Program-made: the position numbers and the translations under genes
Part shown: positions 42,670 through 54,700 of the stretch, piece by piece
How the letters are laid out: the number at the start of each line of letters is the position of its first letter
Position numbering within the stretch: the first letter of the stretch is position 1
Notes under the pieces: model-generated
Databases searched by the model: none
What the model was told of the DNA's origin: nothing
The model's input: the letters and a program-made list of their open reading frames with translations, nothing else
Assembly: GCF_932526225.1 (NCBI RefSeq)
Contig: NC_064039.1
Coordinates: 16,856,639-16,920,638, forward strand
DNA: 64,000 nucleotides
DNA from: Nematostella vectensis
Taxonomy: Eukaryota; Cnidaria; Anthozoa; Actiniaria; Edwardsiidae
Direction: 5' to 3'

Positions 42670-42831
42670 ATGGAGGAAATGAAGTTAAAAAAGAAACAGT
42701 TGGAATTACAAGAAAAGAGATATAGTGTTATGATGCAAATGTTGATGCAAAGTCGAGCTCAGCAAGCTAAACAAGCACAGGACTTGCAAATGTTAATTAT
42801 GAACGTGATGGCCAGGTTTGGACAAAAATAG
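42670..42831 (+). CDS. Short coiled-coil reading frame (53 aa), possible last exon
   Basis: MEEMKLKKKQLELQEKRYSV then ..QSRAQQAKQAQDLQMLIMNV..FGQK and TAG. The frame is strongly amphipathic and Gln/Met-rich and could form a coiled coil. Such tails occur at the C-terminus of MADF/Myb-SANT-type transposon-related proteins. It may be the last exon of a gene (AG at 42,648-42,650) or a relic. No upstream exons were found. Confidence 0.35.
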   Translation: MEEMKLKKKQLELQEKRYSVMMQMLMQSRAQQAKQAQDLQMLIMNVMARFGQK

Positions 42832-43176
42832 CTTTCTTCATTTAAAAAAATATGGGAAAGAAAAGCCTTTAATAATCATTCTTATGGCAATGTTTGTTAC
42901 AGTGTAAAGATTGTTATTGAAACAGTTGCTACAGTCACCTTGGTTATTGAAAAATTTGTTACATTTTTGTGAGTGCGGGCTGCCGGTTTAAAATATAAAC
43001 TCACATGGTCACATTCCTAGATATTTCTTTCTTGGTCGGCATTCGTACCAGAATAGAAATGAAATGTTGCACGAATCTTCTCTGGATTTGGTTTCTTAAC
43101 TCGATATCACGCGAGCACCTGTCACCTGTCTGAGCCTTTGTCTTGAACAACTTTTGACACTTTTAAGGTTTCATCT

Positions 43177-43357
43177 TCAGGTTTTGAAAAAGGTTTCTTC
43201 AGAGGTGCTTTTGAAGACTAAGATATCGTCCAGATAAATGAACAAGGACTGGAAATTCAGATTTCCGAATGAATTGTCAATCAATCGCATGATAGTCGCT
43301 GGCGCGTTGCACAATCCGAAAGTAATTCCTACAAATTCGTACTCGAACAACCCTTTT
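43177..43357 (-). pseudogene. Ty3/gypsy reverse transcriptase fragment
   Basis: A 60-codon open stretch reads KGLFEYEFVGITFGLCNAPA then ..SLFIYLDDILVFKSTSEE. These are the FGL.NAPATF block and the catalytic YLDDIL box of Ty3/gypsy RT, though FG is preceded by IT rather than MP. It ends at TGA and neither LTR nor other pol domains are seen. It is an isolated scrap. Confidence 0.75.
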
Positions 43358-43389
43358 ACTAGTTAAAATATTTCTCTTTTGTTGAAAGC

Positions 43390-45378
43390 AATATTATGTG
43401 AGTTTTGAATTTCCTCCTGTAGCCGTCCGTACAACCCTGCATGACCTCATGATAGCGCAGCTTGATTCCGTCCTTGAATTGCCCTTTGTTGAGATTAAAG
43501 CCCAACTCTCAAGAGGCAGCACTGTCAGCCACATCGAAGATCCTTTTTCTGTGGCCAACTCTAGTGCGCGCCGAGTCTTCTGAGGCGCGGCCTCCTTTAT
43601 ACTATTCGCCTTCTTTTCAAGATCTTTTGTTCGTCCTTCTCTCAGGTAGCTGATGTGTTTGTGACACAATCTGTGCAACAAGGGGCGTGGTTACTTTGAC
43701 TGATGATGTATATTCACGATGTGCATCTTCACACGGGTTCTCCAGACCTAATCCTCCCAAGCGTACTGGTAACGTTAGTATTTCTCTGTCCAACTGGCTA
43801 CATTGCCGATCCGTTAAAGCGGGAATAAGAACACGTAATATTGCATTCTCTAGTGGCTTAAGCAGGCCCTGAATATCTGGGAGGGTTCTGCGGAAATACG
43901 TTCAACGATGTTTTAAGCCAAATGTGTAAGCAGCATAGCACTCTTGGGGCTGAACCGCAGCAAACTCGGCTAGTCTTGTCACTTCACTGACCCAGTTGGA
44001 CACTTTATCACTCACATAGTCCTCCATATATTCTCGTGAACCTATCGCAGCTCCCAGATGTTTCTGCCCTTGTTGTGACTCTCTCATCTGTTTCCTTGAA
44101 CGCATCCTTCACGATACTCTCCTTGTCTGGCTTTGTTATAATCCAGCATTTCTTTGCGTTTGGGTAGTAACCGAAGTCCGGACGAAGCACGGTCATCGTG
44201 TCCCACCACCTCTTAATTTCTGAAACAGAGCCGGCTCCACTGGCATCATCCGCAAACCAGCACTGCTTGATGTTACATGCCCCCTGAAAGCTGGTAATTA
44301 AGGGTTGCATACTTAAGGCATATAGACCCATTGCGAGGGGGTCACCCTGTGTTGTTCCTTCAGTTGACACAATCTCCTGGCCCCCAGTGATAAACAAACG
44401 TGACGGCAGTCTATAGGTGTTGATTGCATAGACGGCGACGAATGGACATAGAACCCGGATGTTGTGCGGTGACGCTGCTCGATTGAGTGAATTGAATGCA
44501 TTAGACGCATCAATTAGCAGCACTGCATCGGTTTCGTCACTCTCAAAGATGGCATGTATGGCGTATTCACTCCCGGATTTCTGTCCTGCACATAGCTGGA
44601 GAGACCCGCTTGCCTCTGCAACATTCTTCATGGCGATGTTCATTACGCACTTTCCTATGATGTGCCGGATCACCTCACCAACTCCTATAGGTCTGACTGC
44701 TCATTCGCCTTTATCGAGGGGTATTAACCGGCTTGCCACTATTGCTTAAATGGTACTTGGATCGATAAACTGTGTACACAGAATCCTCGTCATAGTTGCT
44801 ATCGCATCACACAATCTTGAAGATGACTGTTTGAAAGATTTGCTAGCCAGCATTCTTCTAAAACCGTTCGCATTATATCCCGATGGACCCCCTGATCCCT
44901 TAGTTCTCAACGCAGCTTGAGGGCACCGTCGATTGGCCCAAAAACCAGTGAGCTCAATTTTGCTGGTTGTGGATCTGAATGTTTTTCCTTGAGTTGTGTC
45001 ATTACGTCATCCGTCAGGCCTAGCACGCCACCACTAGATGTCTCACTCACAAAACGAAATGCTGCATTGATCTAACCTCGAGAACGAGCTTTGCAAAAAC
45101 TTTGCAAAAACTCCGATGCGACCTTGATTAACTCTCCCTTCTCGTAGTAGTTTACTGATTTCCCTCTCTTTCCAGAGGGCAAGGCGCTTAGACAATGCAT
45201 CCACATAATCTTTTGTCTTTGACTTAGGACCTGGCTTTTGAAGGCCCAAGGTCAGAAGAACAAATGCAGCCTTCAGCGATACGTGTTGCTCAACACAGCC
45301 ACTATTCCAATTATTGATGTGCAGTGTAACTTGATCTATAAAGTCACGCCCTATTTTCCCGTATGGCTCAAGAAACAC
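43390..45378 (-). pseudogene. Non-LTR-like reverse transcriptase relic
   Basis: Pieces in order: 45,378-45,043 (..DFIDQVTLHINNW, QKPGPKSKTKDYVDALSKRL), an N-terminal region. Then 44,673-44,008 is the RT core ([35 protein letters not shown] with the first catalytic Asp, [20 protein letters not shown], and CWFADDASG with the DD pair). A frameshift near 44,075 leads to ..[20 protein letters not shown] then SQPQ-like [12 protein letters not shown]. The C-terminal part (43,681-43,394, LELATEKGSSMWLTVLPLES) has another frameshift at about 43,500, after which ..NKGQFKDGIKLRYH continues. I recall this RT type as abundant in cnidarian genomes; the clade name is uncertain. Catalytic residues survive but the gene is dead. 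Confidence 0.72.
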
Positions 45379-45500
45379 TAATAATAATAATAGTGATAGT
45401 GATAAGATAACGATAAGATAATGATATGATAATGATATGATAACATAATGAAAAAGTAATGAAATGATAATGGTAATGGTAATGATAATGATAATGGAAA
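45379..45500. repeat. AT-rich simple repeat (GATAAT/AATGAT type)
   Basis: Imperfect GATAATGATAAT/GATATGATAATG microsatellite immediately upstream (minus sense) of the RT relic's first open piece. It may be the remains of a tail of another element. Confidence 0.85.
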
Positions 45501-46217
45501 ATTGGCTCTTCTATGTTACAATGAAAATACTATAATATATATAAAATTTATATAATAAAAATCTACTATATGCTTATGACTACTATATATCAGCAGAAAG
45601 ATGTCGATTAAAGGAATAAATTATTGATGTACCAGTCTGGTCCTTGCTTGCGCTACAAAGTGCGCTTTACATGAATGGCGAAAATAGTCATGTTTGTCCC
45701 TGCTGGACCTGACTGTGATGGTAGGTTGTTGAACAGCCTTGATATCTAAAGGTGCCTGGGGCATAGGATGTGGTTAATCTAAACTCACTACTAGAGGGAG
45801 CGTTCTATTGGGAATATAACGTTCTAGCTACACATGCTTTGGCCATAAATCACTAGTAACAGCATTGGCCATTTGATATTCTTGCCGTTCCTTAATTGGA
45901 AGCCAACCTTATTAAATAAGGCAACCTTATTTAATAATATTCTGTAGGTCAGCAAACTTTCGCACTACAAACCCAGCGGGGGCGATCTGTACACGCTGTA
46001 AGCGCTTGATTAACTATTCATGAGTTGGATAAATAACAATGTCATTATTGTCGAGTTTTGATAAAATAAGGGATAACAGAGGTAACAGATTGGAATCCTG
46101 TTGAAACTCAAGGGAAATAAAAACAAAAATGACTGAAAATGTCTCAAAGGAACAAGGAGTAAATTCGTGTTAGCAGGAAGCTTGAGAAATAATATACTCA
46201 TCATAATAATTGATTAT

Positions 46218-48136
46218 TTACTTGGGTTTATACCTCATGTGCTGCTCCATCCAGCCTAGCATCGTTCGTCCAACCATGGATCGCTCATCTCCAATAAGGG
46301 CAGCCAGGCTCTTACACTTGTCCTGCAACTTCCTCAGTACATTACCAGCTGGCACTGTAAGCTCATTGCATGATCTCCCGCCAGTCGGTATCGACAGCAT
46401 CACAACCTGCACGGCATTATGCTTGCCAAATACCTGTCTTTGGATGCACTTGATTATGTAGTATTTGTCTGTGCCTCCAGTGGCTGACCCCACTACCCCC
46501 AAGGGAACGTAATCATCTGCTTTATCAAAATACCTCTTCAGAGTTAGCAGTATGAGGCTCACCATTGATCTCTGCTCTTCATCCAGCGTTTGAGGTGACA
46601 CATCTGGTAGCATAAGTATTCCATTCTCTAATTTTTCATCTTCTTCGATTTGTTTGTCAAGCCGACCTTGGGATCAGCGTTTTCTGGATTTGCTACCGTA
46701 CTACTGCTCCAGTCACACCTCACCTCCATCATCATACTAGAACTCTTCAACACCCTCGTACATCTGGTTTGGGCCAGCGTATACGTCAACCCAGTCACCT
46801 TCACCATCAGACTAATATGCCTGCTCTGTTGCACCTTCAGCTTGCCGTGACGGCTTCACTACAAGAGCTTTCACAAGCATAGGGCACGGGTCTGTGGTAA
46901 CGAACTTCGGAAATGCATATTTCCAGGTATCATCTGCGAACTTCAACTCATCTAGGCTGAACCAATTTGCCCAGTGAAGTAGCATCATGGTTCTGCAAAA
47001 GTACTCCTGGAGTTGCCGTGTAGCATGGGCGGAGCCACCACTAACAACTGGGACTTTTCCATTCTTGCATGCGAACTTGTACCAGGAGCAAACACTCATC
47101 ACGTGGTCTAGCAAGATACTTGTCTAAAGCTGTGCTGGATGTAGCTGTGTCCCCATTTCTCTCAAGACGGCCGGAACCCTTCACAACAGATATGAGAAGC
47201 GACAAGTGGATCGCCAAAGAGCAAGGCCACTGAGTTCGAATGAGTCCTTTGGTCCACTAACATCTCTCCTACCAACAGTCTTCATCACCATCTTTGAACA
47301 AACAGATCTACCAGACACTTCATCTGCAGAATCAACTGCATTTACCGTTTTTGAAGCGGTCTTTAGTTGCTCCTGTTGGCTCATTTTCTTTGCATGCATA
47401 GGCACATATGTGGCTATGATGTCATCAGTGCTTGGGTTGTCGGGCGGTGAGAAAATATCACGCAGTTCGCTCTCCAGGACTGCAGGTTATACCTTGAGTA
47501 CCGTACAACTCTTGGGTGATCTCTTGCCACCTCTAGGCGATCAGCCCAATTACGATCTGTAACAATGTCTGGATTTTCTCTTCTCTGTTTGCCACGGTGA
47601 TATTCTGAGCCGAACTCCATACGGCAGATGCGCTCTCCAGGCTGCATACCAGGCTCAGCATGGCAAGGTTTACAAAGAAAATAGTCTGAGCAGGTGTGAA
47701 GCCCTACACGGCTCGCAAGGTTCAGATGGTCTTCAAGCATAGCCTCCTGTTTAGCATCCACATCTAGCAGCATCCTGACCAAAGGATCACTGTCCTCAGA
47801 CACCGGCTCAGCAGTTCCTACTGGTGGGAGCCACAACTCCTTTTTTGGCTCCCCATCCTCGTCTTTACCTAAAAGTAGAAGCAAATTTTGAATTTAAAAA
47901 AAAAAACATAGTTTAGGTTACATATTTTATTTAACAAATAGATCTGTAAAAAAGGATTTTTGTGTGCTTCTGTCCTCTAATAGATGCAAAAGACCTTGAT
48001 CATCCTCACGCTGCATATCACCTGCAAACTCCACAGTCCTGATGTCTACGAGATCGCCATCTAGGGAAAGATTCTCAATGCGCTCCACATCAATGGTGAC
48101 ATCAGCATAAGCAGGGTTGTACTCTGCTGCAGCCAT
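46218..48136 (-). pseudogene. Second Helitron-like element: Rep and PIF1-type helicase relic
   Basis: Pieces in order: 48,136-47,927 (acidic, ..VDIRTVEFAGDMQRED) and 47,884-47,414 (SDYFLCKPCHAEPGMQPGER, then ..SRYNLQSWRANC, the Cys/His and YxxQxWRAN blocks of Helitron Rep). Next is 47,405-47,181 (AKKMSQQEQLKT.., SFELSGLALWRSTCRFSYLL) and 47,114-46,812 (..VMSVCSWYKFACKNG, WFSLDELKFADDTWKYAF). Last is the helicase, 46,613-46,218. There LDEEQRSMVSLILLTLKRYF is kept but Walker A reads GSATGGTDKYY, so the GKS/T is lost. The segment up to IPTGGRSCNELTVPAG is shortened, and Walker B reads ALIGDERSMVG. It is distinct from the Helentron at 20-28 kb in sequence and in lacking 2A, OTU and EEP. Confidence 0.68.
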
Positions 48137-48349
48137 TAAAGTGCATTCTCCACACTTCCCTGTCTTACTCCGAAGTCTTTGTGTGTGTCATTCCTGTATT
48201 GTCTTCTCACACAGATAATTTCAACTTATGAAGGCAGTCTAGGGAGTATTGCCGCTGGCTCGTGTACAGGTTGAGAAAAAGCTATGCAATGTACCTTTGC
48301 TGCAATCCCACCATGTTTCAGCAGATACTCACCCTGGGTGAAAAAATAG

Positions 48350-48790
48350 ATTTAAGCCTGTTGGAAACACTCCGAAAGACATCTTAAATACCATCTTTAA
48401 CTGTCTTTACGATGCTATTTAAGAATTTTTAAATCTTACATTTAAGTGACTTTAAGAAATCCCTAAATGTTGTGAGAAAGAACATTTAAGAACTTTCTTA
48501 AATGTAGTTAAAAGTAATATTTAATCAATTTTAAGGAATCTTAAAACATTTAAATATCACCTTTAAACTGTTTTTAAATGTAATGAAATGTTCTAAAATA
48601 ATATATTTAAGGGCATTTCGGGCAAGTCTAGGACCTTCTTATATGTAGTTTAAATTAATGTTTAATCAATTTTAAGGAATCTAAAACTGCTTAAATATCA
48701 TCTTTAAACAGTTTTAAAATGTTCTAAAATAATAAATTTAAGGGCATTTCGGGTGTTTTTAAATGTCAATTTTCGCGTTCTTTACAAAGG
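48350..48790. repeat. AT-rich duplicated block
   Basis: Two diverged direct copies (about 48,505-48,625 and 48,655-48,750) share TTAATCAATTTTAAGGAATC, TTAAATATCA.CTTTAAAC and TGTTCTAAAATAATA.ATTTA AGGGCATTTCGGG. The flanks carry many TTTAAG/CTTAAA words in both orientations, suggesting an old foldback or satellite seed. No gene is seen from 48,140 to 50,550. Confidence 0.65.
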
Positions 48791-50556
48791 GGATTTTTAT
48801 TTCTTATAAATTCTCAGGTTAATATTATGTGGTTTCTGTGTGATGAAATAGCCTCATTTCACCAGAAAAGGACCCATTACAAATCATAGAAAGTCCCAAA
48901 ACTTGCATATCAAGAATTTTATTGAAATATACACTATTTTTTAGAACTACAACCAATCAATGTTCTTATATTAATAACTTACTCTGTAGCAACTATAACA
49001 TATTCACAATATGTTTGTGTGTTCTATGTTATATAAGTTCTATAAATGAAATTAACAATGACAAAAAGTTGTGTTGACTGTTAGACCTAACATAATATTC
49101 AAAATAACAAAATAAATAAATAAGCTCAGTAACAAGTTCATATTTTTTGGCTTTTCAAAATTGAAAACTTCAGCTTTTTTCTACTTTTTCTATAAATACA
49201 TATTGCAATAAATCTGCTAAAAGCCACTGAAACAATATGGAAATTAAAATACACAATAAATATATAATTTATCGATCAATCTGATAAGACCAACTGTAAA
49301 AATTAACAATTACTGTACTAATACTGTAAAAGTCTCACGTAGCTCATGATGACCTACGTGCTGTACTGGGAGTTTTGTCAATGGTGGCAGGCGTGGCCAA
49401 GGAAGGTGTGACAGGGGAGGTAGGGATGTGTCCCTTTTCCTCAGGACTTCCCACCTTACTGGGCATGAGGGACAAGGGCGGCTTGAAAACTTAAAGCTTC
49501 TTACTCTGCGTAGACACTTCTGCTGGGCCCTTCTAGTCAACCCCGCCACATGCCACATGCCTGTTCAACTCTTGTTTCCATCTCCTCAGCTCTTTCTTTC
49601 ACAGGGGCTTCACCATCAAAAACAGCCGCCTCTCTCCATCCTCTATATCCTTCTCCTCACAGTCTTCTGATGACATAGTGTATTGTCCATAGTCATCACT
49701 TTCACTTACTCTTCCTTGCGCTTTGGCTCCCATTCAATCTGCTCTATCGCCGTTGACAAATTATAGAGTTTCTGAATAAAAAAAGATAAAACAATCTTAA
49801 GTTCTCTAAATTCCACAGTTAACCCATATTTAGTTTATCCTTTGCTGCGACAAAAGTTGGTTCGCCAATACTAAAATGCGCAACATCGCCTTCGCATTTT
49901 GGCAAATGCTGACACAAAAGTTGTACGATTTTGCTGCTCGTATTTTACCCTTCCCTTTCAAAAGACTACATACCAAAGCAAAGCTCGAAATCTCCATTGT
50001 ATAGAAGATGCTTTTTTGAGTTTCTAGAAAAAATTCAAATTGCAGATCTAGATAATAAATCAAGTGATTTGATTTTTTTAAAGCTAAAAAACCCCGAAAA
50101 CTTGAACGTAACCCGAATAGCCTACAACCCTTCAAGAAAGCTTGTTGATCCAACTTGGAAATAAGACACTATGCAAATAAGATACTCATTTCATCAGTAG
50201 CCAACTCAATCCTCTTGAATCACGGTAAAATTTAATCCATCCAACAACAAATATGGCTTTATTATATTTCTTGAGTTATCAAACAATGGAGGGAAAGTGA
50301 TATTTTTTTTGTTTCAAATTTTTATAAAACAAAACATAGCAACAGTGTCACGCAAGTCGGACCGAATACCTCATTGTCATGTAAGCTTCAGCTGGCCAGA
50401 CAATTCCCCATCTCGAAGTCTTAGAAAATCTTTATCTACTTAGCTATTCGTACACGTCGGGCTGGCTGGGTCCCATTTTGTCTCATCTTAGGCGCGCAGT
50501 GCTCTCTGGGTAATTATTTTGGGATTCCTGTGGTACACACTGATGTTAAATCAAAC

Positions 50557-51183
50557 ATGGCGGCCCCGTTGAAACAAAAAATTCTTTCAAGCGTGCTGAA
50601 TTGGAAATTGTCGATCAAGACTGATAATAAAAAGGATGATTCATTCAAGAATAACGTCTTTAGAGAGTTGGAAAGTTTAATGGCGTCCGTTTTTGACAAG
50701 CATGATGGTTCTGTTCGTCGAAGCTATTGCCATCCGATTGTTGATATTTGGCCCATGACAGAGCGAATTATTGCTAAGTTGCATGATGGAATTCGTAGGA
50801 GACTTCGTGCTATACCAGTTACCTCTTCGCCGTATTTTGGCAGTTTTACACGTGAAGTTCCTCAAGAAGTGTTTGGTATTATATCAAATGCAATTCTTAA
50901 CCACAACAGTTTTGGGCACACTTCAAGATCAACTGCTGCTCAAGTACGAATTACAGTGCATGACAAAAGAAAGGCTATTTGGTTCTTCAACCATATGAAT
51001 GATGAGGGGGTGAGAATCAAGAAAGACGAGCTACTAATGAAGAAATTTGCAGATGAAAGCTTTGCCGAAGTTATAGTTTCAGAGGAGCAACCTATGATCC
51101 TGAAATACTCTATTAACTCCGAAACACTTAACATTACCTTCCATTATGGGGTCTGGAATTCTTTTGGAGTGGCTCAACACTGA
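50557..51183 (+). CDS. Intact unrecognised single-exon protein (208 aa)
   Basis: Start ATG at 50,557 in good context (AACATGG). The upstream in-frame GTG at 50,530 is not needed. It begins MAAPLKQKILSSVLNWKLSI and ends ..LNITFHYGVWNSFGVAQH with TGA at 51,181. The protein is rich in Ser, Lys and aromatic residues, with no signal peptide or membrane segment. A CNPxxDIW-like stretch (SYCHPIVDIWPMTERIIAKL) and an FTREVPQEVFGIISNAIL helix stand out. It is uninterrupted amid decayed elements, so it is either under selection or recent. It converges on the 813-residue gene, with about 570 bp between stops. No family is recognised; it could be a transposon accessory protein or a lineage-specific host gene. 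Confidence 0.6.
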   Translation: MAAPLKQKILSSVLNWKLSIKTDNKKDDSFKNNVFRELESLMASVFDKHDGSVRRSYCHPIVDIWPMTERIIAKLHDGIRRRLRAIPVTSSPYFGSFTREVPQEVFGIISNAILNHNSFGHTSRSTAAQVRITVHDKRKAIWFFNHMNDEGVRIKKDELLMKKFADESFAEVIVSEEQPMILKYSINSETLNITFHYGVWNSFGVAQH

Positions 51184-51524
51184 AACTGTTTTAACTCTTC
51201 CAGCTACCAAGAGGTATACTCTACATATCTGACGTACTAAACATTGTACAACAGCATATTTGTCACTTGTATAAATTGTAAATCACCACAATCAGGCTGG
51301 GAGAAATGTTCTTGTTTATTGTTCTTTAATTGTCATATAATTGTTTCTGGACAACAACCAATGGAAGAACAACCAGTAATATGAACATATTCATAATGTC
51401 ATCCTCAGTAGAATGAGAGAAATATTTAGCATTACTGGAATGATTATATATGATTTCTAAATATGATAAAATGGCTAGAATAAAAAAGTTCATTGTGAGT
51501 CATGATGAGACATGATAATACAGT

Positions 51525-51780
51525 AGAATTCTTACACTATGTCCATGAAACAAGATCAAAGTTGTTATTGTCTAACAGTTCTTATTTAGAAACTATTTAG
51601 TCACAATCAGTCAAACAGAACATTCATTACACAAAGAATAATTAAAGTGGTCTCTTGTGTATATATGTATTTGTGTAATAATGAATGTTCTGGTTGACTG
51701 ATGACTAAATAGTCTCTAAATAAGAACTGTTAGAAAATACTTAATATGATCTTATTTCATGGACATAGTGTAAGCACTCT
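51525..51780. mobile_element. 256-bp foldback element overlapping the end of the 813-aa gene
   Basis: Arms of about 110 bp (51,525-51,636 and 51,665-51,780) are inverted copies at about 85-90% identity. Termini are AGAATTCTTACACTATGTCC and (reverse complement) AGAGTGCTTACACTATGTCC, each followed by ATGAAA. The loop is AT-rich (..GTGTATATATGTA..). The minus-strand stop codon of the neighbouring gene, TGA at 51,757, is inside the right arm. Confidence 0.85.
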
Positions 51781-54700
51781 ATTGTCAATTTTACCCTCCT
51801 TGCATGATTTCACTACTAGTTTGAATTCATCCGAGGAACAAATAGAACAGGAAGCCACAGGAACTGACTTAGGCTGACCACAAGCACAAAATTCATTGTT
51901 GCTGATAGAGTATGGAGGGATGTACTTATCCTTGGAAGGTTTGTCTTGAGCATCATTTTCAGAATGATTTGTGCAATGCAATTTTTTGGCCACTTGCTTG
52001 GAATCAGTTTCTTTAAGCCATATCAGTTCCATGAACTCATGCTTAAAAACTTGCCACCACCGAAGGTGTTTACCCTTGGTAGTGTTTTTGGCATAAGACG
52101 AGAGCTTTATATGCTTAGCTTCCCTGCCTTGCATACTATTCAAGCCGAGCCCAAACCCCAAATCATTATATATCTCATCTGTGTAGTATGGAATTGCTTT
52201 TCCAATTGTCCATGTGGTTGGTTTGACATTGGCCAAGAATAGAGCTTGACAGTTGTAATACTGCTCACACTCATTCTTAAGAACATTAATGTCACTCTCG
52301 CTGATGTGAACCCTGCTATAAAGGGAAACACAGTTCCGTAAACACAGACCTGAATATGCCAGGCTATAGACATGCAGTAAGGTGGTCTTTGGAATGGCTT
52401 GAGTTTCAATCAATACACAGCAGATCTTCATGAAATGCCAGCAGAACAGTTTAGATTCCTTCCCAGTAAACCTGTAGGAAAAGTCTTCAGTCTTTTTCTT
52501 TTCACTGAACCATCTTTCCACCTTCTTGTAGAGTCTTCCAGCCTTAATGGTGTCTTTGAGCAAGCTCATGTATTTTGCCAGTGCTGAATGCTTTGGCAAA
52601 AGTGTAATGTTCCCATTAGCTTTGTTGATGTCAGCTTTATTGGTTAGATGTATGGCAGTGTTTAAAACATCTAAATTCCATTGCTGCCATGCGTTGTTGC
52701 TGTTGTGAAGAGGCTCTGGGTAAAGGTACTTAACAAATTTCCCTAGTGGAGGATAGAACTCTTGTCTTGAGTTGTTAGATGCAATGTACTCAGTTACTTT
52801 TTTTCGATGGTTATTGGCTTTCGAACCGTCTGGAATTTTGTTCTTCTCTTTGAATGACTTGACAGATTCTGCATCCTTCAATCTTTTCTCATATGCCCAT
52901 TTTTTCCAAGTGCTGCTTGAGTCATGGCCAATTTTACCATTTATGGTCTTCATATTACTCTTCGAGACATTGGCAAACGTTGAAAAGTAGGTCGCAGCAT
53001 TGTTTAATTCTCCAGACATACTCGCCATCCATTTCTGGTCGCTGGGAATAAGTCTGCATTGAAATGATATCTTGATACCACGCACCTCATATTCCTTCAC
53101 TTCTATCTCCTCCATTTCCTTGATAACATGTTTGGTATACTCGTACATCAGTTCATGAGTTTCGTCACAATTCCCTCCCATTAATAAGTAGTTGTGGTCA
53201 CAACTTTGTACCCCTTCTAAAACATTTAAAAGACTCACTAAATATGAAGTTGCTGTCTCGTCTTTGCCAAAAGGGGCTCCATCAGCCCCAATTGCCACAA
53301 TGAATTTTCCTTTTTGGTCATTAAACCAATGAAGGATGTTGGAGTGCTCATTTAGCATTAAGTACATGTCAGCTAGCCTTAAAAGCAAGGTCTCCAAAGA
53401 CCGATAGACTCCATGTACTGGACATTTCCCTTTCTGTTTAGCAAAATCCTATTGAAATAAAAATAACAATATTTTTAATTTCTATGAAGTGGCTTTTAAT
53501 TGCCAATTTTAAGCAACTCATTAGAAATTCTAAACAATACAGAATAATAATCCAAATGTTCACTGTCCCTTGTTTATGTGTTTAATGGATTAAGAATCAA
53601 TAGATTGCAAACATTATACCCATGAAATAAATAGGAACTAATTACCACTAATTAGTGCTGATTAATCCATTGAATTGGCCAAAATTAGGCGATATTTAGT
53701 GTAGCTATCTATTTCACGGGTATAGTGTTTGCACTCTAAAAAATCAATGATTGTACAAACATTTCATTTGATATATCCTGGCATATAGAACTAATGCAGG
53801 AAAACTGAAATAAAAAACAAATAAGATAAATATAGTTATTTATTGAAAAATTGTTAGTAACACTCAACCAGAACACAATCAATCAGACAAAAAATACCAT
53901 GCATAACTATTTCAAACTGATTGATTGATTGATTGATTGATATGAACAATTTGTCAACAAATAGTTGTTAGTATCTATAGTAATATCTAGTTTGTTTTTA
54001 TTTCACGGTTCCCCTGCATTTGCTCTGTTTGTTCTACTTACTTGGAGATCATACACATCCCCCATGTTTATTCCTTTTATGTATGACATCAACCTATCAT
54101 AAGCTACAGGTCGCGGTACTGACACTCCTTGCATAAAGTCTGCTTTGTCTTTCCTTAATTCCTTGTACTTGGTTTTTGTTAGTAAACCCCCCTTGTAAAG
54201 CAGGGCTGTGCTTCGTACAAAGTTCTCTTGACTTTTTTCATACTTTGTCACATTATTCTTTACAATGCTAGGAATGACTTTGGTAGTGCAGACCTTTGAA
54301 GTTGTCATTAAGGACTCTATGACCTGTGTTGGGTTTTCATTTATCAGCGTTGACCACATCCCATTCATAATTGGGGTTTGGTCAGTTGATCTTTGATTGC
54401 AGTGTATAGGCTTTAAAGCCCTAAGTGTTGCTTTTCTTCTTCTTTGACTTTGAGCTTTAGATAAATTAATATGATCACTATTTTCTTTGCAGATCATACT
54501 CTCTGTGTTAGGCATTCTTGGTCGTTGCTTCGGTGCAGGCACCAGTGTTTCTAGATCATCAGCCTGTAAATATCAAAACTTATTTTGCAGTCAAACTGCT
54601 CAAAAGGGATATGACTTTAATATGACTTTCAATAATAAAGCATTGAAAAATGAATAAATTGGCAGTAATCCAATTTTCTTTTTCTTTTATATATTTACTG

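Noticed and set aside
49310-49760. Possible minus-strand exon fragments (82-residue frame and neighbours)
   Set aside because: Several short open stretches in different frames with Ser/Pro-rich composition; no consistent splice phases or family match.
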